Shown: positions 33,990 to 42,828 of the stretch, piece by piece
How the letters are laid out: each line of letters opens with the position of its first letter
How positions within the stretch are numbered: the stretch's first letter is position 1
Notes under the pieces: model-generated
The model's database searches: none
The model's input: only the letters and a program-made list of their open reading frames with translations
Told to the model about the DNA's origin: nothing
Program-made: the position numbers and the translations under genes
NCBI RefSeq assembly: GCF_000382385.1
Contig: NZ_KB908335.1
Location: 6,090-60,689 of the forward strand
DNA from: Segatella maculosa DSM 19339 = JCM 15638
GTDB lineage: Bacteria; Bacteroidota; Bacteroidia; Bacteroidales; Bacteroidaceae
Length of the DNA: 54,600 nucleotides
Direction of reading: 5' to 3'

Positions 33990-35363
33990 TTATATCTTGT
34001 TTCCCATATCGACGGCCTGACGGATACGGTCGGCCATTCCGATGCCCCCGCAAATGTTTCCGCCGAGCGTAAGGCCGTGGTATTGCCGTTCAATGGCAGC
34101 GATGGCGGCGAACCGTTCAGTGCTCGTTCGCTCGTATTGCGGTATGGCCCGCGGGTGACGGAAGATGCGAATGAGGTCGGGCTTCGTGCCTTCGGGCAGC
34201 GAAAGCATGCGGTTCATAGCCTCAGAGACGCACGCCAGCAGGGCATCATCGCTCATGGAGAGCATCTCCGGACGCCGCATTCCGCCGAGAAAGAACGAAT
34301 AGAGTGCGCCGTCTTGCGGACTTCGGCCGTCGAAACACGACGACGGGAAGAGAATGCCGAGCACTTGCTGCCGCTCGCACGAGGGAATAAGGCCGCCGAA
34401 TGCGCGTTGTCTGACGCCACCCGTATGGTTTACGCCCACGCTCACCTGCACGATGGGTGCATAATGCAGCGAGGCAATGGCCTCCATCTGCCGTTTGTCG
34501 ACGAAAGGTAGCAGCGACGGCAAGGCGTAGGCACCAACGGTGGTGACAACATGGTTGCATTGCATCGTCAACGTGGTGCTGTCGGGCGTGCGATAGCCCA
34601 CTTCCCACCTTCTGTCGGCAGTGGGTTGCACCGTGATGTGGGTCGCTTCGAGCACGATTCTGTCGCTGCCTACCGACCTTTCCAAGGCCTCTATCAGCCT
34701 GCCCAAGCCGCCCTTGGCCGAGAACACCTGCTTCGTTGCGCGCCGGTCGCGGTCGGTTTTGGGCGCTTTATACTTGGCTATGGCTCCCCGAATGAAGCTG
34801 CCATGGTCGTGTTCGAGGTTATAAAGCTTGGGAAGGGCATGGCGGGTGACGAGCTTGAACGGGTCTCCGGCGTAGACACCCGATATGAATGGGTCGACAG
34901 CATAGTCGAGATAGGAGCGTCCCAAGCGTCGGATAACAAGCTCGGCCACGCTTTCATCGGGGTCGGTTCCGGGCTTACGGAATGGCTCTCCCAGTATTCT
35001 CAGCTTGTCGGTCCACGTGAACAAAGAAGTCGAAAAGGCTGACTTCGGACCGCAAGGAAGCGCATGGAAGCGTCCCTTTTTCCATACCCATCGCTGCTTA
35101 GATGACTCATGTGCCGTCTCAATTTGGCAGCCGTAAGGTTGCAATTCATCGAAAAGTTCGGCCACTTCGGGGTAGGAAATGACGCCCGTATTGGGCCCGC
35201 TTTCAAACACAAAGCCCCCATCTTGGAACGTATGTATCTGTCCGCCGACGCGCTTTTCCTGCTCCAATACAATGCAATCCACGCCGCGTTTGCGCAACGT
35301 GTGGGCGGTTGTGAGGCCCGTGAGGCCTGCACCGATGACGATGGTGTCATGGAATGGCTGCAT
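33990..35363 (-). CDS. hemG: Protoporphyrinogen oxidase (HemY/HemG flavoprotein type)
   Basis: 457 residues from ATG 35363, because the longer upstream frame overlaps the receptor gene. The FAD-binding start is IVIGAGLTGLTTAHTL (GxGxxG at 11-16), then EQEKRVGGQIHTFQDGGFVFESGP. The C-terminal GLTLGGNICGGIGMADRIRQ is the second FAD contact typical of this oxidase. It oxidises protoporphyrinogen IX to protoporphyrin IX, the penultimate step of haem synthesis. It starts five bases after the TonB receptor stop codon, so the two are coupled. Confidence 0.9.
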   Translation of the reverse strand: MQPFHDTIVIGAGLTGLTTAHTLRKRGVDCIVLEQEKRVGGQIHTFQDGGFVFESGPNTGVISYPEVAELFDELQPYGCQIETAHESSKQRWVWKKGRFHALPCGPKSAFSTSLFTWTDKLRILGEPFRKPGTDPDESVAELVIRRLGRSYLDYAVDPFISGVYAGDPFKLVTRHALPKLYNLEHDHGSFIRGAIAKYKAPKTDRDRRATKQVFSAKGGLGRLIEALERSVGSDRIVLEATHITVQPTADRRWEVGYRTPDSTTLTMQCNHVVTTVGAYALPSLLPFVDKRQMEAIASLHYAPIVQVSVGVNHTGGVRQRAFGGLIPSCERQQVLGILFPSSCFDGRSPQDGALYSFFLGGMRRPEMLSMSDDALLACVSEAMNRMLSLPEGTKPDLIRIFRHPRAIPQYERTSTERFAAIAAIERQYHGLTLGGNICGGIGMADRIRQAVDMGNKI

Positions 35364-35368
35364 AGGCG

Positions 35369-37441
35369 TCAGGGATTGAGTTTGAACAAGAGCGACGTGC
35401 CCATCGTGAACGGCCTGCCTTGCTGTGCATAGGCGGTGGGAGCCACGAAAGCATAGGCCATGTAGCGCGTGTTGGTGGTGTTCTTGCTCCACAGTTCCCA
35501 CGTGAACCGCCCCTTGGTTGCGGCAACTTTCAGGTTGAGCAGGGTGTAGAAGGGTTGCCGGAGCATGTTGTCTTCAGTCCAATAAATCTTACCTGCGCCC
35601 GTGAGTGCGGCATTCAGCATCAGTTTGTCCAAGCCCATGACGTGCGGAATGGTGTAGTTGGCCGCGAAAGCCATCGTCTGTCGGGGCACCATCGGCAGCA
35701 TATTGCCCGTGTAACTGACCGTCGCACTCTTCTCATAGCGCAGGAACCGGGCGTAGGTGTAGCCGTAATTGGCCCGCAGTTCCAAGCCCGTGAGGGGCCT
35801 ATAGACAGCCGAAAGCTCGACACCTTTACTGTCGGAGTGACCCGCGTTGTTGATGATATTGCCCAGACCCGGCACGGTCGAGGTCACTTGCTGATGCTTC
35901 CAATCGATGTAGAACAGGCTTATTTCGGTCTGAAGTGCCCTGTCGAAGAAGGCCAACTTCGCACCGATCTCGTAGTTCCAGTTGTATTCGGGGTCGTAAG
36001 CCGGCAGGTCTTTCGTGGTCGACGTCAGGTTATAGCCGCCCGCTTTGTAGCCGGCTGCCACCGAAGCATACACCATTTTGTCGGCCGAGAGGTGTTGGCT
36101 GAGCGTGAACTTCGGCGTAATCCGACTGAAATGCATGTGGTCTTTGAACGTAGCCGTCAGCACCTTGCTGTCCATTCCCGCCGCCAACGCGTATTTATAA
36201 GCCTCATAATCCTCGCCCACGCGCTCGTAATCGTAGCGCAATCCCACGGCAGCATGCAGGCTTTGCGTAAGGTCATAGGTGGATTGATGATAGAGGGCAC
36301 CGCCCCAAGTGGGGTTGTCATAGAACCTCGGTGTGGCGAATTTCGGCGTCAGGAACTGTGTTTCGACCATGTTGTTGAGCTTCTGATAGAAGCCGAATGC
36401 CCCAACAATCCAGTGATAGCGGCTGTCGTGGCGCGTCGAACGCAGCGTGAACTCCTGACTGGCGAGGCGTTGTTTCAGTGCAGTGATGGCAAAGAAGAGG
36501 TCGACCGGCATGAAGTCTTGGTCGATGTGTTGCCGGTCTTTGCTGTATTGAAAGGACGTCTGGCTGTTGAAGCTGAAGCCCTCGCCGCGGTAGAGCCAGT
36601 TCATTCCGCCCGAGAACAGGTTGCGTCGGTAGTTGCTCCGGCGGTTATAGCCGACCGTTCCGACCCGGTTTGCCACCACATCATAGGCACCATAGGGATA
36701 ACCGCCCTGCAGCGTGTGGTCGAAGATGAGGCTCATGCGCATCGTCCAGCGGTCGGTCGGCCGCCAAGCAAAGCCCAGTCTGGCGCTCGCAGTGTTGCTG
36801 TCATCGGCCTTCTCGCCAAGGGTTCGATTATAGAAAAAGCCGTCGTTGTGGTGGTAATTACCCGATATGGAGAAGCCGAAACGCTCGTTCAGCTTCGCAT
36901 AATGACCCAAAGTGAACTGCATATCGTTGCGCGATCCGTAGCCAATTCGGGCCATAGTGTTCTGGTAATCCAGCGGCGAATGGGTCGAAATATTGATGAG
37001 TCCGCCCGTCGAATTGCGTCCGTAGAGCGTGCCTTGTGGCCCACGAAGCACCTCAATCCCACTGATTCCGGCAAGCTCCATGTCGAAAACCGAGCGGTCG
37101 AAATAGGGCATTCCGTCGACGTAAAGTCCCACGGAAGGCGCGTTGATCTTCGAACCTATGCCGCGAATATAGATGGGCGTGTTCTGCCGTGCCCCGTAGT
37201 CGGGCATGAAGAAGTTGGCAAACACCGTGCTCATCTCGCGCAGTCCGCACAGTTCGTTGTCCTGAATGAAGCGGCTTCCGGCTGTCGAAACCGACACAGG
37301 TGCATCTTTCACGTTGTCTTGTTTGAAGCCCGTCACGACCACTTCGCGCAGTTCGTGCCGGCTTGCGATGGTCGAGTCGGCTTCCGTTGCACCTGCGGCC
37401 GTCGCAAAGCATGCCCCGAGTAGGGATAACATAAATCTCAT
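35369..37441 (-). CDS. TonB-dependent outer membrane receptor, linked to hemG
   Basis: 690 residues. The signal MRFMLSLLGACFATAAG is followed by a TonB-box-like REVVVTGF at 32-39. The plug (residues about 45-160) has IYIRGIGSKINAPSVGLYVDG and IEVLRGPQGTLYGRNSTGG, and the rest is a 22-strand type barrel ending MGTSLLFKLNP. Plug wording (GIGSK, NSTGGLINI) resembles siderophore and small-molecule receptors rather than SusC. The translational link to hemG suggests a porphyrin, haem or related ligand, but that is inference. Promoter at 37467-37497. Confidence 0.92.
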   Translation of the reverse strand: MRFMLSLLGACFATAAGATEADSTIASRHELREVVVTGFKQDNVKDAPVSVSTAGSRFIQDNELCGLREMSTVFANFFMPDYGARQNTPIYIRGIGSKINAPSVGLYVDGMPYFDRSVFDMELAGISGIEVLRGPQGTLYGRNSTGGLINISTHSPLDYQNTMARIGYGSRNDMQFTLGHYAKLNERFGFSISGNYHHNDGFFYNRTLGEKADDSNTASARLGFAWRPTDRWTMRMSLIFDHTLQGGYPYGAYDVVANRVGTVGYNRRSNYRRNLFSGGMNWLYRGEGFSFNSQTSFQYSKDRQHIDQDFMPVDLFFAITALKQRLASQEFTLRSTRHDSRYHWIVGAFGFYQKLNNMVETQFLTPKFATPRFYDNPTWGGALYHQSTYDLTQSLHAAVGLRYDYERVGEDYEAYKYALAAGMDSKVLTATFKDHMHFSRITPKFTLSQHLSADKMVYASVAAGYKAGGYNLTSTTKDLPAYDPEYNWNYEIGAKLAFFDRALQTEISLFYIDWKHQQVTSTVPGLGNIINNAGHSDSKGVELSAVYRPLTGLELRANYGYTYARFLRYEKSATVSYTGNMLPMVPRQTMAFAANYTIPHVMGLDKLMLNAALTGAGKIYWTEDNMLRQPFYTLLNLKVAATKGRFTWELWSKNTTNTRYMAYAFVAPTAYAQQGRPFTMGTSLLFKLNP

Positions 37442-37466
37442 GTTTTCGTCTTTTTGAATTCGTTTG

Positions 37467-37497
37467 CAAAGTTAAAGCTTTGCATTCGGCCGTGCAA
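37467..37497 (-). promoter_or_regulatory. Promoter of the receptor-hemG operon
   Basis: On the minus strand TTGC (37497-37494), 19 bases, TAACTTTG (37474-37467). The leader would be about 20 bases. The three 22-bp arrays lie just upstream of it. Confidence 0.7.
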
Positions 37498-37572
37498 TCA
37501 TTATTTATAAGGAATGTGAGGCGCCCCGGGGCGTGCGCCCGAAGCATGTCTCTTGCGCAGTGGGAACATACA

Positions 37573-37726
37573 CCTTGCGAGGCACAAGCGCAGGCCTTGC
37601 GTCGCATAACGATAAGCCTTGCGTTGTATAACGATAGGCCTTCCGTTGTATAATAATAGGTATTGTGCAACACAAAAGCCTATTCTGACGTGCACAACTA
37701 TAGGACTTGATAGCGACAGCTATAGG
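37573..37726. repeat. 22-bp array of seven units, CCTTGCGTTGTATAACG type grading into others
   Basis: Units start at 37573, 37595, 37617, 37639, 37661, 37683 and 37705. The first four share CCTT(G/C)CG and then mostly TATAACGATA. The last three drift, but each keeps a central dyad: TTGTG-CAA-CACAA, GTGCAC and ATAGC-GACA-GCTAT. Most units end ATAGG or AGG. Confidence 0.9.
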
Positions 37727-37736
37727 ACCTATCGGT

Positions 37737-37824
37737 TTCCCAACGTGGTGGGACGATGTTCCCAACGTGGTGGGACTGTTTTCCCAACGTAGTGGGAATA
37801 CTTTCCCACTACGTTGGGAAAGTC
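37737..37824. repeat. 22-bp array of four units, TTCCCA-N6-TGGGA type
   Basis: Units start at 37737, 37759, 37781 and 37803. Each has TTCCCAACGTGGTGGGA or a variant. The fourth is the inverted form TTCCCACTACGTTGGGAA. The next unit-length segment (37825-37846) holds CCTATAGCTGTC, the inverse of GACAGCTATAGG at the end of the preceding array. Confidence 0.93.
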
Positions 37825-37850
37825 GCAACTCCTATAGCTGTCGTCCTCTT

Positions 37851-38026
37851 CTCCCTATTTCGTCAATAGATACTCCCTATTTGGTCAATAGATGCTCCCT
37901 ATTTGGTCAATAGATGCTCCCTATTTGGTCAATAGATGCTCCCTATTTGGTCGATAGCTTTCCTCTACTTAGGCCATAAGTGCTCCTTACTTTGTCAACA
38001 AGTGCTCCCTATTTAGGCCATAAGTT
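37851..38026. repeat. 22-bp array of eight units, CTATTTGGTCAATAG type
   Basis: Units start at 37851 and every 22 bp to 38005. Units 2-4 are identical (CTCCCTATTTGGTCAATAG plus three bases) and contain the dyad CTATT-N5-AATAG. Units 6-8 alternate between TTAGGCCATAAG and TTTGTCAACAAG cores, so dyad symmetry is kept although the bases change. A half unit follows. Confidence 0.94.
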
Positions 38027-38108
38027 CTCTCTATCTTGCAGCCTCTTCCTCCCCGTTCCGCCGACTTCCACGCGCTGTTTCACGGGCATGATAGCCCGCA
38101 AGACACCA

Positions 38109-38142
38109 CTCCCCTGCTTTGGAGGGACCGGGGGAGGCTCCC
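38109..38142. repeat. Single G-rich hairpin repeat
   Basis: CTCCCCTGCTTTGGAGGGA then CCGGGGGAGGCTCCC, the same hairpin-plus-G-rich-tail design as at 25054-25238, ending at the stop codon of the receptor gene at 38143. It may serve as its transcription end. Confidence 0.8.
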
Positions 38143-40494
38143 TTAATAAACGATTTTTACGCCGGCGAAGAAGCAACGGGGCTGAGCCGGACCGTAGATG
38201 TAGGCCGAGTCGCGTCCCCAACCGCGGTCGAAGTCCTTTTGATAGGCGTTGGTGAGGTTCTGAATGCCGGCGTTCAGCTCCAGCTTCACGTAATCGGAGA
38301 GCCGGATGTTGTAGGCCAGTTTCGTGTTGAGCGTGAAGAAGGCCGGTGTGTCAACGGCTTCGGGCCCTACTTCGGTTCCGTCTTCGAGCGTGTGCTTGGC
38401 ATGTCCGACGAGCATTCGGCCCGTGTAGTTGCCCGAAAGCGAGGCCGAGAGGTTCTTGAGTGGCGTGAACGAGGCCGTGAAGTAGCCGTAGGCAGAGGGC
38501 GTGCGCATGAATTTCTTCACCTTGGGGGCGTCTTCGTCCCACTCCGTTTCTTCGTCATAGCGACTTTGCTGCAGCGTCATTCCGGCCTGAAGTTGGAACC
38601 ATGAGGTGAAAGCTGCCTTGCCTTCGAGGTTCAGTCCGAGCACTTTTGCGCCGCTTCCGTTGTAGCGTTCCTGCACGCGGTTACCCTCGCTGTCCTTCGT
38701 GTTGAGCTGTCTTAGGGCGAAAACATCGGTCAGATGGGTGTAGAAGCCCTCGATGAGGAAGTTCGTTTGCACGCTTCCTATCGTCTGATAAAGGTCGGCC
38801 GAGAGACTAAAACTGTGTGAACGCTCCTCTTTAAGTCCGCTTGCCAGTCGCGTAACGATGCGTTCTCCGCCTGCAAACCCCACGTGAAGGTCTTCGTCGA
38901 ATGCCTGCGGTGCGCGGAAACCACTGGAGTAACTGGCCCGCAGATTGATGTTTTCTGTGGGGTTATAGCGCAGGTTCACGCGCGGACTGAAGATGGCATG
39001 ACGGATCAGATTGTGCTTATCTATGCGCCAACCCAGCAGGAAACTCCACGTCTTATTCTTCCATTCGTTTTGCAAATAAGCGCTGGTAATCCTCGATTTC
39101 TGCTCAAGTAGATGGTTATATCCGATGATTTTGTCTTTCAATGCATCATGGTTATACTCTGCACCGAGGGTGAGATCGGATGGCATAAAGAGCAGGTTAT
39201 CGAACTGATGGAGGTATTGTAAGCCCGTAACAGTAGTGAAATCTGTGGTGCGTCCGTAGGCTTTTTGCGCTGCAATTCGGTCGGCGAAAGAACCTTCACC
39301 GATGCCACCATAGTAGCTTTTCCGGGTGGTATTGCTGAACGAGAAATAGGCTTTCAGGCGGTTCTTGTAGTCACTTGACGAGAGATCATAGGCCAAGTTG
39401 CCCCCGTTGATGTCGTGGTCGAGCTGCTCGGTGATGTTGGCTTCGTGGGGCGGAAGGTCCAAGTTGTTGCCTCCCCTTCGGAATTCACTGATGTTATGAT
39501 ACTGCAATGAGAGCTTTGAATAAGGCGTAAACTTGTAGAAAGCGCTCAATCCGAGCGTCTGATTCCGCAGGTTTGGCAATTCAGTATAGCCGTCTCCGTC
39601 GTGGTCAAAGCTTGGTCTGTAATGGTGTTGACCATAGACATAGAGGCCTGTTTTGCCGTCTTCGCTCACCACAGAGACGTTGGCTGTGGTATTATTCTCC
39701 ATGCCTCCCTTTCCTTCTATGGACGTCGTTGTGTGGCTCACTTCGGCAGAATTGCGCACAGGTTCCTTGGTAATGACGTTGATGGTGCCTCCGATGGCCG
39801 ACGCACCATATAGCGCTGAGCCGCCACCCCGCACCACTTCGATGCGATCGATCATGTTTGAAGGGATTTGTTCCAAGCCATATATACCGTTGAGTGAGGT
39901 GAAAATAGGGCGCGAATCAATCAATATCTGACTGTAATGTCCGTCAAGTCCGTTGATACGCACCTGTGAGAAGCCACAGTTCTGACAGTTGTTTTCGGTG
40001 CGTACACCGGGCTGGAAGTTCAGTCCCTGCGCCATACACATGGCGTTGGTTTGGTCAAATAGCTTGCTGTCCAACACGTTTACGAGGGCCGGAGCCTCGC
40101 GCCTTAGCGTCTGTGAGCGGTTGGCTGTGAGCACAACTTCGTCCAAAGCGATGGCATCTTCGGTGAGTGTGAAGTTCACTTCTTGCGAACTATTCGCGCT
40201 GATTTCTATCTCATGGGTGGCCGTTCGATAGCCCAATGCCTTCGCTTCAACAGTATGTTTGCCCACAGGAAGGTCCTTTAAGTAATAGTGACCGGTAGCA
40301 TCTGTGGCGGTCGTCAGCGTGGTTCCCCTCACAGAAACGGTGACATAGGCCAGGTGTTCATTGTCTTTTGCTTGGACAACATGCCCATAGATGTTCGCAT
40401 CGGTGCGGTTCTTCGCCACCGGTTCGCCCGCCTTACCGGGCAAGGAAAGTGTGCACAGCAGTGCCATCAAGCCTAAAAAGCATTTTGTTTTCAT
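38143..40494 (-). CDS. TonB-dependent receptor with N-terminal carboxypeptidase-regulatory-like domain
   Basis: 783 residues: signal peptide (about 1-22), CarboxypepD_reg-like beta domain (about 35-110: IYGHVVQAKDNEHLAYVTVS), DEVVLTANR at 118-126, plug, then barrel. In the plug, RTENNCQNCGFSQVRINGL places a close cysteine pair at 170 and 173, and VRGGGSALYGASAIGGTINV is the usual plug end. Receptors with this CxxC in the first plug loop occur across Bacteroidetes. Ligand unknown, perhaps a metal complex. A monocistronic transcript from 40535-40565 is likely. Confidence 0.9.
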   Translation of the reverse strand: MKTKCFLGLMALLCTLSLPGKAGEPVAKNRTDANIYGHVVQAKDNEHLAYVTVSVRGTTLTTATDATGHYYLKDLPVGKHTVEAKALGYRTATHEIEISANSSQEVNFTLTEDAIALDEVVLTANRSQTLRREAPALVNVLDSKLFDQTNAMCMAQGLNFQPGVRTENNCQNCGFSQVRINGLDGHYSQILIDSRPIFTSLNGIYGLEQIPSNMIDRIEVVRGGGSALYGASAIGGTINVITKEPVRNSAEVSHTTTSIEGKGGMENNTTANVSVVSEDGKTGLYVYGQHHYRPSFDHDGDGYTELPNLRNQTLGLSAFYKFTPYSKLSLQYHNISEFRRGGNNLDLPPHEANITEQLDHDINGGNLAYDLSSSDYKNRLKAYFSFSNTTRKSYYGGIGEGSFADRIAAQKAYGRTTDFTTVTGLQYLHQFDNLLFMPSDLTLGAEYNHDALKDKIIGYNHLLEQKSRITSAYLQNEWKNKTWSFLLGWRIDKHNLIRHAIFSPRVNLRYNPTENINLRASYSSGFRAPQAFDEDLHVGFAGGERIVTRLASGLKEERSHSFSLSADLYQTIGSVQTNFLIEGFYTHLTDVFALRQLNTKDSEGNRVQERYNGSGAKVLGLNLEGKAAFTSWFQLQAGMTLQQSRYDEETEWDEDAPKVKKFMRTPSAYGYFTASFTPLKNLSASLSGNYTGRMLVGHAKHTLEDGTEVGPEAVDTPAFFTLNTKLAYNIRLSDYVKLELNAGIQNLTNAYQKDFDRGWGRDSAYIYGPAQPRCFFAGVKIVY

Positions 40495-40534
40495 ATGATT
40501 GCGTTTTAAATTCTACGGTTTGATTTGTCAAATG

Positions 40535-40565
40535 CAAAGATACGCCTTCCGTTTTCGGCTCGCAA
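40535..40565 (-). promoter_or_regulatory. Promoter of the CxxC receptor gene
   Basis: On the minus strand TTGC (40565-40562), 19 bases, TATCTTTG (40542-40535), 41 bases before the start codon. No cobalamin-type riboswitch elements are recognisable in the short leader. Confidence 0.7.
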
Positions 40566-40745
40566 TACCTATTAATAGGCAATTCACAGCCGCCCCACAT
40601 ACCTTGTTTTATTACTCGGTTTTCGGTATTTCGGCCGGTTGTTTGTTTGAAACAATGTTATTTTTCCAGCCGAAAGACCCGATATTCCTCATTGAATGAC
40701 TACCTTTGCGACATGAATTTTCATCATCATTAAAGCCATATTCGC

Positions 40746-41789
40746 ATGAAAATATTAATCCTCGGGCTCGGTGTCATCGGCTCTACGTATGGCTATATCC
40801 TACGAAAAAGCGGGCACGATGTGGCACATTACATTCGTCCCACGTCGCAGAACCATGCCACCGAAAGCCTCTCTGTGTCGCTGCTCGACGGCCGGAACGA
40901 CAAGAAAGGGCTACAAACGGAAGACCATTACCCTATAACTCGTGCCACACCCGGCAGCCGTTACGACTTCATCATCGTCAGTCTGTCGTCCCTCCGCCTT
41001 GAAGAAGCGCTCGAAACCCTTCGCGACAACCGCTTCGAAGGAACGATATTGCTCTTCTGCGGCGTATGGGAAAGCCGCGAACATATCGAACATATCATGG
41101 CCGGAAGGCCTTATCTGTTGGGTTATCCCGTTGCAGGAGGACGACTGAACAAGGCAGATTGCCGACTGGAATGCGTGGTTTTCGACCACATTATGCTTGA
41201 ATCCCGCGAGCGAACCGCTGTCGAAAACTACGACGATATCACCCGTTCTTTCCTCCAATCTGGCATAAAAAGCGAGTGCCCCCACGACATGTTAGAGTGG
41301 ATATGGCTGCATATGAGCATCAATGCCGGCGTGATTTCGACCATCATTGCCCTTGCCGAAGCCGACCCAAAGCGGGCAGACGAGTGCGTAGAAAGGCTGA
41401 TGGACAGCACCCATCTCCTGCGCCGTGCGGTGCTGACGGTGCGCGAATGTATGAAGATCGTAGCCGGTCGGGGCGTCAACTTGCGCCATTACAGGGGCGA
41501 AGTGCTCCCGTTCCGGCTCCCCGTTTGGCTTTCCGCGCCCTTGATGAAGCGCATGTTTGCCACCCAAATCCTGACGCGTCGAATCATGTTATTGCATGCC
41601 AACGTGCCCGATTTGCTCCATATCTGCCGCCTTGTCTACCGTGAAGGAAAGGCGCAGTCGGCCGCATGCCCGCTCTTCAACGACAATGTGGAGCGGTATA
41701 TGCTGCCCGAAACGACCGAAAGGTCACCACTTTCCGAGGCCCATTCGCCTAGTGTCGGACCGTCGGTGCGTGAACATCACGACGCATGA
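40746..41789 (+). CDS. Ketopantoate reductase-like protein (ApbA/PanE N-terminal domain)
   Basis: 347 residues. The N-terminal Rossmann motif MKILILGLGVIGSTYGYIL and DFIIVSLSSLRLEEALETL fit the ketopantoate reductase family. The C-terminal helical half (MLEWIWLHMSINAGVISTII) is less typical, and the last about 25 residues are unstructured. True PanE makes pantoate for CoA, but this divergent member may act on another 2-keto acid. A TACCTTTG -7 element lies at 40701-40708. Confidence 0.78.
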   Translation: MKILILGLGVIGSTYGYILRKSGHDVAHYIRPTSQNHATESLSVSLLDGRNDKKGLQTEDHYPITRATPGSRYDFIIVSLSSLRLEEALETLRDNRFEGTILLFCGVWESREHIEHIMAGRPYLLGYPVAGGRLNKADCRLECVVFDHIMLESRERTAVENYDDITRSFLQSGIKSECPHDMLEWIWLHMSINAGVISTIIALAEADPKRADECVERLMDSTHLLRRAVLTVRECMKIVAGRGVNLRHYRGEVLPFRLPVWLSAPLMKRMFATQILTRRIMLLHANVPDLLHICRLVYREGKAQSAACPLFNDNVERYMLPETTERSPLSEAHSPSVGPSVREHHDA

Positions 41790-41849
41790 ACCGCCATCGG
41801 GAATACCGGAAGGCAGCCGTTTCAGACAGCGCAAACAGGATTGAAAATC

Positions 41850-41959
41850 AACCCTTTGCATGTTGCGTTCCAATCTCACCCATTTTACCGCGCAATAAGG
41901 GTGAGATTAGCGTGTAATATGGGGCACATTACACGGCAAAATGGGTGAGATTGGAACAT
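41850..41959. repeat. 22-bp array, common family, 5 units
   Basis: Units start at 41850 (CAACCC...TTGCGTTC type), 41872, 41894, 41916 and 41938. The unit at 41872 contains AATCTCACCCATTTTACCGC and the next its inverse core GGGTGAGATT. The fourth holds ATTACAC opposite GTGTAAT. The array is thus a nest of overlapping dyads. Confidence 0.88.
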
Positions 41960-41997
41960 GAGATGAAAGTCGTTGATAATCACTGCGAATGATGTAG

Positions 41998-42166
41998 GGA
42001 CGCACGGCCCGTGCGTCCGTTCACATTTCAGTTGACAGTGGACGCGTAAACAAGTGGACAAGTTGATGGTTCGACGCATGTAGGGACGCACGGCCCGTGC
42101 GTCCGCTCCATCAATCACGCATATTCGTTTGTAATCCCCTTACGCGGACGCACGAGCCGTGCGTCC
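41998..42166. repeat. Three REP palindromes (41998, 42084, 42146)
   Basis: The copies at 42084 and 42146 form a 62-bp inverted doublet. The copy at 41998 repeats the TGTAGGG-left orientation. The inner spacer TCAATCACGC...TTTGTAATCCCC parallels those at 2831 and 8596. No gene lies between 41790 and 42321. Confidence 0.9.
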
Positions 42167-42321
42167 CTACATCGTTATCTCACTCCGACGGCATTGAAAG
42201 GAGCGTGAAAAAGGGCGCTCAGGACAGCCATTCGGTGCGATTATATGCAAAAAACGATGGCCTGTTCAGCAAAAAACACTATCTTTGCGGCACTTCAATC
42301 AATCAATAAAACATTAGGATT

Positions 42322-42606
42322 ATGATTCGTATCAATGCATTTTTCGTAGTGAAAGCGGGCGTGACCACCGCCCAAGTGAAGGCTGTGACCGACGAATTGG
42401 TGGAGAAATCGCGCCAAGATGCAGGCAACAAGGGCTACGATCTCTTTGAAAGTACCACTCAACCCGGCGTATATATGTTCTGTGAAAGCTGGGAAAACAG
42501 CGAACTTTTGGATAAGCATGCGCATTCAGAGCACTTCACCCGCCTTGTGCCTCAGTTGGAATCGCTCTGCGAAAAGGGGCTGAGCATCGAGAAGTTTGAG
42601 CGGTAA
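42322..42606 (+). CDS. Putative quinol monooxygenase (ABM domain, YgiN-like)
   Basis: 94 residues, the normal size of these dimeric ferredoxin-like proteins. MIRINAFFVVKAGVTTAQVKAV, then GYDLFESTTQPGVYMFCESWEN and HAHSEHFTRLVPQLESL follow the family pattern. Likely cytoplasmic and involved in quinone or aromatic stress chemistry. A TATCTTTG element at 42280-42287 gives a 30-base leader. Confidence 0.87.
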   Translation: MIRINAFFVVKAGVTTAQVKAVTDELVEKSRQDAGNKGYDLFESTTQPGVYMFCESWENSELLDKHAHSEHFTRLVPQLESLCEKGLSIEKFER

Positions 42607-42828
42607 GGCGACGCAAGCATAGTGTTTTTGGCCTCAACGATGGGCAAAAAGGGCGTGCGGTCTCGTGCGTCCTGATGGATTGTCGTGCCCTTTCTCCCCG
42701 CCTTCCAAACCCATGTTCGGAGGGCTTTTCCTTTGTTAAATAATCCAAAATGGGGACAATAAGCGACGAATATTCGTATATTTGTTCCCAAACACTGCAC
42801 GAATTGATTTACCTTAACATAGAAACGC

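Noticed and set aside
35420..37423. Plus-strand frame of 667 residues
   Set aside because: It lies wholly antisense to the TonB receptor, which has signal, plug and barrel. The frame is a codon-bias shadow.
31351..38026. 22-bp arrays as CRISPR
   Set aside because: There is no constant repeat alternating with unique spacers, the units are too short, and no cas gene is present.
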